Assembly: GCA_934045075.1 (NCBI GenBank)
Contig: OW203736.1
Coordinates: 3,702,591-3,766,590 of the forward strand
DNA from: Yponomeuta sedellus
Lineage: Eukaryota > Arthropoda > Insecta > Lepidoptera > Yponomeutidae
Length of the DNA: 64,000 nucleotides
Reading direction: 5' to 3'
The translations under genes were made by a program, and so were the position numbers. Numbering within the stretch: the stretch's first letter is position 1; each line of letters begins with the position of its first letter. Shown piece after piece: positions 1-13,200 of the stretch. Under the pieces are notes generated by a model. The model was not told the DNA's origin. It worked only from the letters and a program-made list of their open reading frames with translations, and did no database searches.

Positions 1-106
1 TAGACACCTAGTTAACATAAATAACATTAATTGGAATTGTAATTGTAACGTTCATTAAGCCGCAGTTTCTGCGCTACTTTGAATAAAACCTTTTCATTTC
101 ATTTCA
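1..106. repeat. Interspersed repeat fragment, LINE-tail-like
   Basis: About 60 bp around 47-106 (GCCGCAGTTTCTGCGCTACT and neighbours) reappears in reverse complement at about 18755-18845, which marks it as interspersed repeat. No coding content is visible. It may be a LINE 3' tail, which is inference. Confidence 0.5.
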
Positions 107-149
107 CACTATAAACTTAATTAAGAAACTAAAATGGCAATGGGGAGGG

Positions 150-362
150 CATCTAGCAAGGTTGAATGACAATAGATGCTCCCGCCTCACAATATATTGA
201 GTTCCCAGAGATGGTTGGCGAAGACCAGGAAGACCACTCCTAAGATGGATAGATGATCTAAGAGAATTCAACCCACTATGGTGGAAGCATGCCTCAGTCA
301 GAGACCACTGGAACAGTCTGATGAGCATCTATATATTTTTACACAATCTAGAAAGAATTGAT
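150..362 (+). pseudogene. RTE-like LINE C-terminal tail fragment
   Basis: From 213 the plus frame reads GWRRPGRPLLRWIDDLREF, followed by W..HASVRDHWNSLM and a stop near 360. The pattern GRP..RW.DDL ... W ... A..R..W is the conserved C-terminal tail after the reverse transcriptase in RTE-related non-LTR elements. Only this tail remains, so it is a 5'-truncated dead copy inside the large intronic or intergenic region left of the helicase exon. Confidence 0.6.
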
Positions 363-429
363 TGGGGACTTGTATAGAATCAGGCGTTACATTGCGGAAA
401 TCCATAATAGCATTAAAAAGTTAAAATTA

Positions 430-690
430 CTTTGCCAAATTCCGCCAAAAATCCCACAAGCACCATGCGGTTAGTTAATGCACCGCCCTCCCTCCCACTT
501 TTTCAAGCAGAAGCAAGACACGAACACACCAACACCAATACTTCTGTGGAAAAACACGCGACGCGTTTCGCCTCTAACACGAGGCATCCTCAGGCTCCCA
601 AATGGGACCTCCCGAATGGGGACTTCCAAGAAGACTTACAAAGAAGGAAAATTATATCGAATAAACAAACAATAATAATAACTGCTTGAA
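430..690 (-). mobile_element. Penelope-like terminal remnant with hammerhead-like core
   Basis: Read on the minus strand, 593-555 contains CTGAGGA, a hairpin closed by GCCTC/GAGGC, then GAAA and a short ACGC/GCGT hairpin. This is the order of a minimal type I hammerhead ribozyme core (CUGANGA, stem II, GAAA, short stem III). Hammerhead motifs are established features of Penelope-like retroelement terminal repeats. The base at the expected cleavage position is G, which hammerheads do not tolerate, and stem I pairing looks poor. The copy is therefore probably dead. Confidence 0.4.
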
Positions 691-837
691 AGTAACCTCT
701 CCAGTGAAGCTTGGTTAGCCAGGGTGATTAGACCACACCCTACAAACCACAAGCCTTGTGGGAAGCCAAGCATATGCTGGATGCATGTATTGAATGAATA
801 ATGATAAATAAAATGAATAAAAATAAAGGGGTATATT

Positions 838-1210
838 AAGGCCTGCACAGACGAGGGACAATCAATCCCCAGAGTACTTTTTTGTCCGACGATATAGATC
901 ACGTATAAATTGTATCGAGTAATGCACACGAAGGACTAAAAGTACCCCACACAAAAAGTCCCTCAAGTTACCGAGGAATTCAACAGACCGGAGTGGTAAA
1001 ACACTTTTTCTTTTTCTACTTCATGTAAATTACATCACAATGTAATCTCAGAATATTTGCTTCCATAGCGTACGCTTCACTTAATTTCCGGGGAACAAAA
1101 TGACCGCACACCGTAGGCGTTGAGTCCGCGACAAGTACTCGGAGGACATTTTTTACGATACACGGACTTTTGTCCCTCGCAGACAAAAGTCCCTTGTCTG
1201 CGCAGGCCTT
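838..1210. mobile_element. MITE with about 22-bp TIRs, next to helicase exon 3
   Basis: The two ends (838 onward, and the reverse complement of 1210 backward) match over about 22 bp, beginning AAGGCCTGC(A/G)CAGAC. The flanks carry TATT on both sides (834-837 and 1211-1214), a likely 4-bp target duplication. There is no transposase ORF, so it is non-autonomous. It ends only 18 bp from the splice donor of helicase exon 3 (donor GT at 1227-1228). The superfamily is not assigned. Confidence 0.6.
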
Positions 1211-1228
1211 TATTATTAATAACTTTAC

Positions 1229-4200
1229 CTATCAGCCTCATCCATGACCAAATACTTAATTTTCTTCAGTGTGAAAGTATCGCAACCAGTGATGTGGTCA
1301 GCCAGCCGGCCTGGCATGGCGACCACAATGTGCGGTCTCTTGGCCAGCTTCAGCCCTTCCTCTAGCTGGTCCGAGCCTCCGGTCACAATGCAGACGCGGA
1401 GCTTGAGTGGCTGACCAAGGATGCTGAACTGGTCTGCAATCTGGGGTGGTAAGATAAATAGGTTAGTATTATGGGCTCCTCAAGGTTATCCTTTGCATTC
1501 ACTATATGAAATAATATCTGATGTCATTTGTAAGTAACTTAATATAAATGTAGGAATAGCTAATAAAATTGGCAGCAAGCGAAGACAGGTTGCAATGCCG
1601 CTCATTTGAGGAGGACTATGTCCAGCAGTGGATTAATATAGCCTGAAGAAGAAGAAGAATATAAATGTCGTATATTTAAATAAGGGCGGTGCACAGTGTA
1701 CGTTTTTTACCATTCTAGAGGGACAAAATTAATAATTGTGTTTTTATGGGTCTATGTACCTACTATGTTAAACAAAGAATGTTAGTAATAAATAAAAGTG
1801 TTTATACAATAAAATTATAGCACGTTTATTTTAATAACGATAAAAAATCTTTATTACTTTTACTACTATGTTTTTTTGGCAATTTGCGTAACAGCGTAAT
1901 ATGCGGATCAGACGAAACAAACAAATATTTTAAAAGATCGAAATTCGTTCTCACTCTTGAAACTTTGCAGGTGTGACCCAAACGAACTTTTCTTATTTCT
2001 TTATTTTGGGCCTCTGAGGCTTCCTCGGAAATTTGTCCAATTGGTATTATAGATTTTTTTATTATCTCTGACCCATGTATTAAAACTTTGTGTATGGTAA
2101 CAGGCATAACATACCAGTTATATAAATTCAAATATAAAATTGTTGTTTCATCGCAGTATTCTTGGAACTTCTGTGGGTCGATTTCATATCCTGACGAAAT
2201 TACTTTTAATGCTTAGGCGATAAATCAGAGTTTCGTCAAGTCCAGTGATATCTGCTGTGGCATGAAAATCCTTGAAAAATCGACGAGCGGTATTGCCGTC
2301 GTTACTTGTACCAAATACAGGCTTGATCTTGTCTATTATAAGACCGATGCCCTTGAATTGTTTTATTATATCTTCTTTCTTTTTTTAAACATTCTCTTTG
2401 TTGTCAGCGCCTCTTACTTGCCACTGTTTAATATCCTTGCGATAAGCAATAATAAGAAGACATTCCATAATGCGAAGTTGTGCATGTAATGATGAAATGC
2501 CGAACCTGTACATTTGTGAGTCAGGTATTTTTTGTTTATTTACAGAATTTAAATCCTTTCCAGTAGCTTTGCAAATAAAGCATTTCTGCGTTGATGTGTT
2601 TTCGGCTAGTATGTTGCAAACCTTGCCGTCTATCATTGATAGTATTAAACTGTGGTTTACAGTTATGGTTTTGTCTTGTACTCGTATCTGTGTTGGTGTT
2701 AGGTTTTTTATCTGTTTTTCAATATCATCATCACACTCCTGTTTTATTAACTGTGTGGATTCTTTTCTGAAAATAAATTTTATAATCCGGCAAAAGCGTG
2801 GCGATGAAGGTCGTGGATTCTGCCATATTATTTTACTTTCAACTGCAACAAGCCTTATAGGCACCAAAGACATAATAAACATGTACTCATCTGTACTCTC
2901 GGGATCTGCAAATGTCTGTTTGTATAAACTGTGGCCGGAAGAGCCATCGCAGCCCCATTTATATTTTAATTTGTAGTTTAAATCAAGTAGATCTGGTCTT
3001 AGAAATACTTCCTTAAGAACATTGCTGCATAGTCTCGTTGCAGTATGATCCAAGAGTGCTTGAAGATTTACTTCAGCGGAGATATCGGTGACAGTAATAT
3101 TTTCTACAGGTGGATAGCAGTTCTGTTTTGCTTTTAACAGTTGACTATATGAAGGATACAAATTATATCCTCTTTTCTTGGCTTCCTGTTGGGTATTTTT
3201 GTATTGCTGTACTGTAAGTTTATTTGACACAAAATATACCAAAGCTTCATCAGGTGTATATGGGCGTAGCTGTGAACCCGAATCAATAATTCGTCGTTTG
3301 GCTGTCTTATATGTCGGAGCCCTTTTAGGTAAAGCTGTGGCAACTTCCTCTATCAGAGCTGCCGCATCACGTTTACCACTGGCTCTCAGACTCATCTGTA
3401 CAGCTAAAGTCAGCTAATCTTGATCGTAAGTTTTTGTTAAAATTTTCGCTTTCCTTCTTTTTGATTTCAGTGAACTCTCTTGAAATTTCTTTTTTGGTCG
3501 ACCTACTTTGGCTTCTGAACTTCCTCTAGATGTAATAAGCTTCTTTGCAAAATTAATTTCTTCTTCCAGCCAATTTCCATAGCTGTTTTGGAATAAATCC
3601 AGATGTCTTCGTTTTTGGACCCATTTCTGGCGAATTTTTTCACATTCTTAATAAAAGTTTGAAATTGTTTTTCTTCTTGTTTGTCAAACACTTCGTTGCT
3701 GTAGAATGATTTCATCAATTCAATCGCAGCTGCCATTCTATTCTTTTGCGACGTAGAACGCCATAAGTCAAAAAGTTCTTTTCGCTTAGGTTTCGCACCT
3801 GCTGACAAAATTTAAAATTTTTCAATAATCGCAAGAAATCGCACACAGAGAAGGTTCTAATTTAAAACTAGACAAGTCAATCTATACAATAAAATCATTA
3901 TTAAATGCTGACATAGCCTGACAAAAAAGACATAGCTCTTTAAACATAAAAAACCTAAAATATTCCTCATAAATAACATATTTTATTTCAAAGCTCTGCT
4001 ACGTATACACATAACATAAAAACATCATAAATAATATGCTATTAGATAGCTACATACCTGCAGAAGACAAATCCATCTTTGAAATAACTCCCTATTTTCA
4101 CAGTAACATGTACACATGCAAACACGCTTACAATCACGGCCTCCCTATTTTCACAGTAACATGTACACATGCAAACACGCTTACGATCACGGCTGCACTG

Positions 4201-7200
4201 AATTTTACCTGAACCCGATTGGGACCGGGCTGCTCCTTTTGTTTGCCTCGGTAATAAACTTTAATGAATAGTTTTCTTGAGAATACAATACCCGCAATAT
4301 TTAGGATAAGTCGTACCGAAGTTTTCTGTGGGTTTGATATTTTGTTGTTAAATACCTATTGTCGCTCTAGATTGGTCAAAACGTACACAGTGCGGTGGTA
4401 GCGGAGCGGTGTAGAACGCCGGCCTCTCAATCGGGAGGTCGTGGGTTCAAACCCCGGCATGTACCAATGACTTTGTTTTCTAAGTTATGTACATTTGTGA
4501 AATTATAGTAGCAATACCACTCGCCGACGGTGAAGGAAAATTTTTTTTCCTTTCAGATTTTCTTTATCTGTGGAAGTCCAGGGTAAGTTTAATAGTCCAA
4601 ACAAAAAGAGATGTAGGTGATTATAAAGTTAAACTTGATGACACTCAAAAAAATTTATAAAAAATATACAACAGTTTAAAAAAACTGTACAACTCAAATT
4701 CAAATTTTTTTCAATTCAAATAATTTTATTTCAACGTAAAGAATTTACATTCTGTTTGCTGAATGTCAATGTACAATGTAAAGTGTAAGCCGCCGCCTTC
4801 GGGCCGTAATTGTAGTGGAGAAAAAGGCAGCGGAAAAAAAAAACTCCACTCTGACCATCTTTTCTCAAATCATCTTAAAACCAAATACATCAGTTGCCAT
4901 ATGTAAACCTAATAAGATTTCATGATTGCCATTAACAACCCTAAATGCCAAAGCATTAGTCAAATGTCTCACAATAATAGGGGAAAACATAAGTGCTGCG
5001 GCCAGACACACGAACAGCACTCGTTCACGAGCATAACGCAGTGCTCAGCCATCATCAGTCTCAACCATTTTGGAGGGAGATAGATGACCCGAACACCACG
5101 CTACCATTCGAATGACCTTTAGCACACTTGCAGTTAAGTTTTTGTCAGTTATATAAGGTATCATATAGTTATTAATATTCAATCACGTCGTCTGTACACA
5201 CTTGTATTATAAAATATGTTATAGGTACTTAGTTATACTTAACAATAAAATCGCGGTGGAATTGGTTTACTACCACGGATTAGGATCGTTTATATAGTCG
5301 TCCATTCTATAATATGCCTTTTTACATAGCGAATTTTTAATGAAAGTTTTAAATTTATTTTCAGACAAGCATAGAACACGTTCTGGAATTTTGTTGTAAA
5401 AACGAACGCAGTAACCTACAAATGATGTGCCTACCTTGGCTAATCGGGATTTAGTACAAGCAACCTTGTTTCTATTCCTTGTGTTTACGTTATGAACGTC
5501 CCTATTTAATTTAAACATTGTTATATTTTTTCGGACATACATTATATTATCGAATATATATTGGCAAGCCAGTGTAAGAATGCCTATTTCTTTAAAACGC
5601 TCCCTTAGCGATTCTCTACTGTTTAAGTTGTAAATAGCTCTTATTGCTCTTTTTTGCAAGACAAATATGGTTTCTATATCTGCTGCCCGTCCCCATAATA
5701 ACAAACCATACGACATGACACTGTGAAAATAACTAACATAGACCAGCCTCGCCGTCGACACGTCTGTAAGTTGTCTAATTTTTCTGACTGCAAACGCTGC
5801 TGAACTCAACCGACCCGACAGTTTTCCAATATGCTGACCCCATTGCAGTTTTGAGTCTATCGTTATGCCAAAAAAAAGCGTGGACTCTACCAGCTCTAGC
5901 CTCTCACCAGATATTTTTAAACTCGTGTCAACATTTTTAACATTGGGTAGTGAGAATTTGATGCATTTTGTCTTTTTTGCATTTAGCATCAGATTGTTTA
6001 TAGTGAACCAGTTTAGAATAGTAGATAAAGCATTGTTTACATCGTCTACATTACTTATACCTCTCTTTACTTTAAAAATTAAGGAAGTATCATCTGCAAA
6101 CAACACTATCTGCGAAAGCTTATCTACTAGGTAGGGCAAATCATTTATATATACCAAAAAAAGGAACGGACCCAGTATAGAACCTTGAGGGACTCCTACT
6201 TTTACATCAGAACCCGAGGATTTAACTCTATTAATATCAACCTTTACAGTTCTGTCTGTTAAGTAAGATCGAAGAAGACTTAGTGATTTATTACTTAAAC
6301 CATATCGGTGCAATTTTATGAGAAGTGTTTCGTGGTCAACGCAGTCAAACGCCTTAGAAAGGTCACAGAAAACCCCAATGGCATCCTGCGACTCCTCCCA
6401 CGCCTCAAAGATATGCTTTACTAACGCTATGCCTGCTTCCGTCGTTGAGCGGCCTTTTGTAAACCCGAACTGTTTCTTATGGAAGAGCTTATTTATACTA
6501 AAATGAGTTTGCAATTGATGTAATATTACTTTCTCAAAAACTTTACTTAGCACCGGCAGTATTGCTATAGGTCTGAAATTATTTGGATCTTCACTATCAC
6601 CAGATTTAAACAAGGGTACGATTTTACTTAACTTTAATAGATTAGGAAAGGTTCCCTGGTCAACACATTTATTAAAAATCAAAGCAAGGTAAGGTGCTAG
6701 AATATTGATTATAGTGGATATTAATTTAACCGATAACCCCCACAAATCTTCAGTCTTTTTTAAGTTTAACTCTTTAAATGTTTTGACAATAGTTAAGGTA
6801 GTTATATGGGAGAATTGGAAGTCAACTTTACATGGATTTGTACTTTCCAAAAGTAAGGTATCGGCTAATTGGGAGGAAGAATTTAAGCTAGCCGTTATAT
6901 GCAGTGGCATGTTTTTAAAAAAAGTTTGAAATATTTCTGCTATGTCCTTCTTCGAATTAACTAACTTACCTTCGATCTTCAACGCAAATCCCTGGTCCTT
7001 AGGTCTCGTTTTACCTGTTTCTTTGTTAATTACTTGCCAGACTGTTTTTATTTTATTAGTAGACGCCATAATTTTTTTACTTATACTTATCGATTTGGCT
7101 GTTAAACAAGTTTGTCTAAAAGTTTTTGAATATTTTTTTACGTACTCTTTGAACGTCGGATCGTGATTGAATTGTTTTTCTTCATACAATTCATAAAGCC

Positions 7201-10200
7201 TTTTCCTACTTCTATATATACCTGGCGTTGCCCATTCTGAAAACCCGCTTTTTAACTCTGTAATTTTTTTTAGGTTAAAAACATGTTCAAATCCTTTTGA
7301 TATGGTTGAAAACAATACTTGATATAACGTATTCGGATCATTGCTATCGAAATTCAACGAATTTAACTTTATGTTTATATTTTTTTTAAATAATTCAATT
7401 TTTTTCTCTGTTATTGGCCTACAATTTAATTCATTGCATTTTTTTGCTTCCAGTACTGACGGTAGGACTACCCATAGCCCGCTATGGTCCGACTGTAATT
7501 TATGTATGACTTCTTTTTCTAAATATTCACAATTGCAAAAGACATTATCTATGCAGGTAGCGCTAGTAGCAGTTGTCCTAGTGGGTTCTGTAAATAAATT
7601 ATCTAAATTATATGACCTGAAAAGGCTTGCGAGTTTAGTTTTAAGTGGACCTTGAACTAAGAAATCTATATTGAAGTCCCCACACACCACTATGCTCTTC
7701 GTAGTACTGAATAGGCGTTTTAAGGCATCCTCCATAAGTAATTCAAATTCATTATAATTTGATTGTGGCGGCCTATAAACTGTCACTTAGCTGTCAGATG
7801 CACATTAGGCTCTGAAGAAATAGTCTTATTTTATTGTGATAAACAGTAAATTCCTGTGCAAAAACATAGTGAAAGTGTAGCGCAAGCTTAGTAGACACTG
7901 TGTGAATGTTATCCAAATAAATTATTCGTGTAAACAGTTAAAAACAGGCAAAAACTAAAAGCACCTAAAAAGTTTTTTGGACACTACCTTCAACTTAAAA
8001 AAATTGTTATTGGTCACTCTATCTTTCTTAAATGTTGCTATACACAACAAAATAAATTCCCCAAAAGATGCTAAGGACTGCACGGATGTGGGCACCCAGG
8101 CATCTGTGGCAGTAAATACTACTGGACCAAAAAGATTTGTTCAGCAAGCATTCCATCCCAGCTTATTTGTGAGTAAAGCAAAAACTGTATCCCAAGCACA
8201 AATGGAAACAGCCTCTACATCTCCAAGCCCACAGATTGAAAAGGAACAGGAGGAAATCGCTCAGGGTGCTAGTACACCTTGCCCTCCAGAATGGCAGCGG
8301 ATTCCTACAACAAGAAATAACAAACGAAAAAAGATTTCAGACACACCCTCTCCAGAAATCACAGAAACTTCTAACAGATACAATGGCTTACAAGTGGACC
8401 AACAAATAGATGATGTTAATCAAATAAAGGAAAAACTTCCCAGCAAGCCACCCCCAATTATGCTGTATGGAATTGAAGACGTAAACAAATTGTCAAAACT
8501 CCTAGAAACTGTAGCTGGCAGGAATGATTTTACATACAAGTTAGTAAACAGAAACCAACTACGAATTAGCAGTGTCAACTTGGAAGCATATAAGAAAATC
8601 ATCTCCATAGTACGAGAAAATAACCTAGTGGGTCACACATTTAACCAAAAGGATCAACGATGCTTCAGATTGGTCATTAAAAATCTACATCATACTACGC
8701 CGCACTCAGCAATACAAGAAGAATTTGAGAAAACTGGCAATCGGATCTTTGGAGAAATAATCAATGTAAAATATGGCCCAGACAAAAAACCGACATCAAC
8801 ATTCTTTGTGAATCTCTATCAAAGTCCAAATAACAAAGAAGCGAAATGTATAAAATACATCTATCACCAATCTGTCACTATAGAAGATCCTAAGAAAAGA
8901 AATACCATCCCACAGTGCCAGAGATGTTAACAGTATGGACACTCAAAAAACTACTGTATGCGGCCATATCGCTGCGTAAAGTGTGCCGAATCACACAAAA
9001 CATCGGAATGCCCAAAGAAAGACCGCAACACACCAGCAAAATGTGCCCTCTGTGATGGATCCCATCCCGCTAACTACAAGGGATGTGAAGTCTATAGAGA
9101 AATTCTAGCTCGAAGAACCTCCAAACAGAGAGTAACAAAGCCTAAAGATATAAATAACATCCAAAGGACTGCAAGTGATGCCCACACCTGGCCTGCGCTT
9201 GGAACAAAAGAGAATCCTTGGAAAATACCTGTAAAAGAAAACGAAGATACCTTACACCAAGCCAATCCTGAGCCAACTACTGGACTCTCTACTCTGGAAC
9301 AAATACTTATTAAACAAAACGAAAAATTTGACATTGTCCTACAACAAATGAGTACTCTCATGAACCTGGTCACCACGCTCCTCACTAAACTTTCAAAATA
9401 GCTCTCAGGATAGCGGCTTGGAACATCAATGGAATGGTACCAAACAAATCTGAGCTAGAATTACTTATTGGAACCTACAGACTCGACGCTGTATTGATAT
9501 CAGAGGCACATTGTACTGAAAGGAACAGCGTGAAAATTCAAGGGTGTGACGTCTACACCACTTACCATCCAGATGGAACTGGCCACGCAGGCACAGCGAT
9601 CGTGATCCGAAAGTCCATCAAACATCATCTGCTACCTGAGTACAAGACAGAGCAAATACAAGCGACATCCATTGCCGTGGAAGATAAATGTGGATACTTC
9701 AGCTTATCAGCTGTCTACTGTCCGCCGAAGCATAAAATTGATTCCGAAACATTCTCCCATTTCTTTCTTAAACTTGGAGGTCGATTCATTGCGGGCGGAG
9801 ATTGGAATGCGAAACACACGCACTGGGGATCTAGACTTATAACAACCCGATGAAGACAGCTCAAATCCAGTATAGACTGTAACCATCTATTAACCATATC
9901 TACCTCTGAGCCTACGCACTGGCCATCAGATCCCAAAAAGATTCCCGATTTGCTGGACTTCTATGTTGTTAAGGGCCTATCGAGACACTACTTCAAACCG
10001 GAATCTTGTCTGGATAGCTGTACAGACCATACTCCAGTTATACTTACAGTAAGCACATACATTATTGAAATCGAAAAGCCCCAAACACTATATAATCGTT
10101 TCACCGACTGGAACTCATTCCGAGATGTGCTCGAGCAAAAAGTCACACTAAATCTTAAACTTAAATCGGATGAAGATGTTGATATGGCAGTGAAACAAAT

Positions 10201-13200
10201 AACTAACTTGATACAAGAAGCCTGTTGGAAGACTACCCCCGATATGAAAACGAAAAAGCAATTTGCTAACCAACCCCTGGAAATACGTTATAAAATCCAA
10301 GAGAAACGCAGACTGCGGCGAGTATGGCACCTGAGTCGACATCCCGTAGATAAGGCAGCCCTTAACAAGGCAATTGTAGAGTTAAAAGACCTAATAAAGA
10401 AAGCTAATGAGGAGACTATGGAACATAAACTACAATCCCTCACTGCTACTAAATCCACAAACTACTCCTTGTGGAAATTCACCAGTGATGTTAATAGACC
10501 GCAAAATACAAAGCCGCCAATCAGGCTCCCTGGAAATGGGTGGGCCCGAACAAACCAAGAGAAGGTTGACACCTTTGCCGATCATCTTTCGAAAGTGTTC
10601 GCCCCAAACGACAGTGGCGATACAACGTTTGAAAAGTTTGTTGAATCAAATCTGAACCAGGACCTGCAACTTGAGTTGCCGCTGAAGCCAGTATCTCCAC
10701 AAGAACTTCAGCGACTCGTTAGGCTTCTTGAGAACAGAAAAGCACCAGGGTTTGACGGTATCACTAAAGAAGTACTCAAGGAACTTCCACGCAAAGGGAT
10801 AATGTTGTTCAATGCTATACTCAGAATACAATACTATCCATCCCTATGGAAAGTATCACAAATTGTAATGACGCATAAATTTGGAAAACCTCCCCATGAA
10901 GTTACATCATACAGGCCGATAAGCTTGCTGCCAACAATGTCGAAACTCTTCGAGAAAGTCTTACTTTGTAGAATGAAACCAATCTTAGAAAAACACAACA
11001 TCATACCTGCCCACCAGTTCGGCTTTCGAGAGAAACATGGTACTGTAGAACAAGCTCACAGAGTATACGAACGTGTGCGAAAGAGTATTGAAGAGAAAGA
11101 ATATTGCTCATCAGCATTTCTTGACATCCAGCAGGCCTTCGACAAAGTGTGGCACAACGGATTACTGTACAAAATAAAACAAACGCTTCCCCACAGCTTC
11201 TTCCTCGTTTTAAAAACATACCTATCGGAGAGATTGTTCCAAGTAAAAGAGGATAATTGCACCTCCAAATTCTACAAAATTAAGGCTGGAGTGCCACAGG
11301 GATCTGTTCTGGGACCCATCCTCTACACATTATACACCTATGACTTACCAGAGACAAGAGGAACTACGACAGCTACTTTCGCAGATGACACTGCTGTTCT
11401 TGCTTCTAGCCAAGACCCGACAACTGCATCAGAGATACTACAGCAAGGGCTATGTGAAATAAATGGTTGGCTGGAAAAATGGAGGATAAAGGCGAGTGCT
11501 ACCAAGTCAGTGCATGTGACCTTCACTCTCAAACGTGGCGATTGCCCGCCTGTAAAACTTGGTGACAATACACTACCGCATAGTGAGCACGTGAGGTATC
11601 TTGGCCTACACCTTGATCGACGTCTAACCTGGAAAAACCACATCAAAGCAAAAAGGGATGAGCTATGCATAAAATATAAAAAATTATATTGGATGCTAGG
11701 ACGAAATTCACGTCTGTCAATCGACAACAAACTTCTCCTCTATAAAGTTGCACTGAAACCAACCTGGATGTATGGTATAGAACTGTGGGGCAGTGCGAGC
11801 GAGTCCCACATCAATACATTGCAACGCCTACAAAACAAAATCTTGCGAGACATTGCGAATGTACCATGGTACATAACCAATAAAGAAATACACGAACAAC
11901 TTGGAATAAACACTGTAAAAGAGGAGATCCGAATTACAGCAGAAAAGTACAAGAGCCGTTTGATGTGCCATCCAAATATACTGGCGCAACAACTAATATC
12001 ACTGGATTACCAGAGAAGGCTAAAGCGATACAGCATACAAGATCTAGACTGCAGATATTGACAGCAGCTTAAATATGAGGAGATGCTCTCAGTGGAGAAC
12101 ACGCTCGACAAAACAGATACAGACAAAAAATCTGATCATAGTCCGAGGACTGATTGCAGATCTAAATAGAAAAGAAAAAAAAAAAATACCTATCCAATTC
12201 CACACACGATATCTCAATTAAACGTTCAACAGATAGACTGACAATATCTTTTCTTTCTTTCATTTTCAAACTACTTTTGACAAAGATCATTGAACCTCCT
12301 CTTATTGAGTGTTGTCAGTTAAAAGTGCTTGCTGCTAAATAGTCTTTTAAAGTAAATGACATTTCAGAATGTTTCAGCCAATGTTCTGTTAAACACAAAA
12401 TATCTACATTGAAATCTGCTAAAAATAGTTCAATTAAATTGTCTTTGCCGGAAAAACCCTGTATATTTTGTGCAACTAAATTGATACCTAACTTAGGGTT
12501 TTCCTTTGTCTGCGATGGCAGTTTAAAGCCATTGACTGTGTGTTTGAGTCCGCTGTTGAATTATTACTAATACTAGTAACACGGTTGTCATATCAGGTTT
12601 CATAACCTATCAGGTTGTGTTATAATTCCTATAACCACAGAGTCAAAAATATTGTAAGCTAACAAAGTAGCTAACTTACGTCGACTATTTTTCGTGAGGT
12701 ACACAGTATCTCGCGTCAAAAAGTAATTCTTAACAAATTTGTTAAGATCAAAAAATGATATGTCACTATGACGACATGTCAAATGGTGAATGTGTATGTT
12801 CAAGCTATGGATGTCATTATTTTCTTTTGCTGACAGGGACTGAGAATATGGGAAAGCGCAAAACACTAATTTTCCCATCCACGGTTGGACATCTTTAGCT
12901 TGACCATATAATTCAAATATATTGTTTATATCAGTCTTTTTAACACCTTGGCTATTTCCTACTAATAAAATGTAGGTTGTGTCGTTCTGTATTGGGCTTT
13001 TGAACAGCTCTTTAACAATGTCAGTAAAACTTGAATGGGGATAGCATTTATTCAGCACATTTTAAAAAAATGTGCTGAATAAATGCTATCAAGTTTCAAG
13101 TCATCAACTGATGAGTTGATGACTTGAAACTTGAAGTTAACTTATGAAACATTTATTTGTCAGGCTCCTAAAGTCTAATAGTTTGAAAAAGGTGGTAAAG

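Larger units (their letters stand above)
7796..12185 (+). mobile_element. Jockey-like LINE, near full length, inserted in the CR1-like LINE
   Basis: It runs from a 5' UTR (about 7796-8200) through ORF1 and ORF2 to an A-rich 3' end at about 12164-12185. On the left the broken host frame resumes at VTVYRPP. On the right it resumes just after the poly-A as a minus-strand endonuclease frame ending VELDRY. The insertion point is therefore within the endonuclease of the other LINE. A clear target duplication was not found. Two in-frame stops (8928-8930 and 9851-9853) are the only obvious lesions. Confidence 0.85.

Noticed and set aside
7977..8201. N-terminal extension of the Jockey-like ORF1
   Set aside because: The frame is open from 7959 but has no ATG before 8202; a TTG start at 7977 is not credible in an animal.
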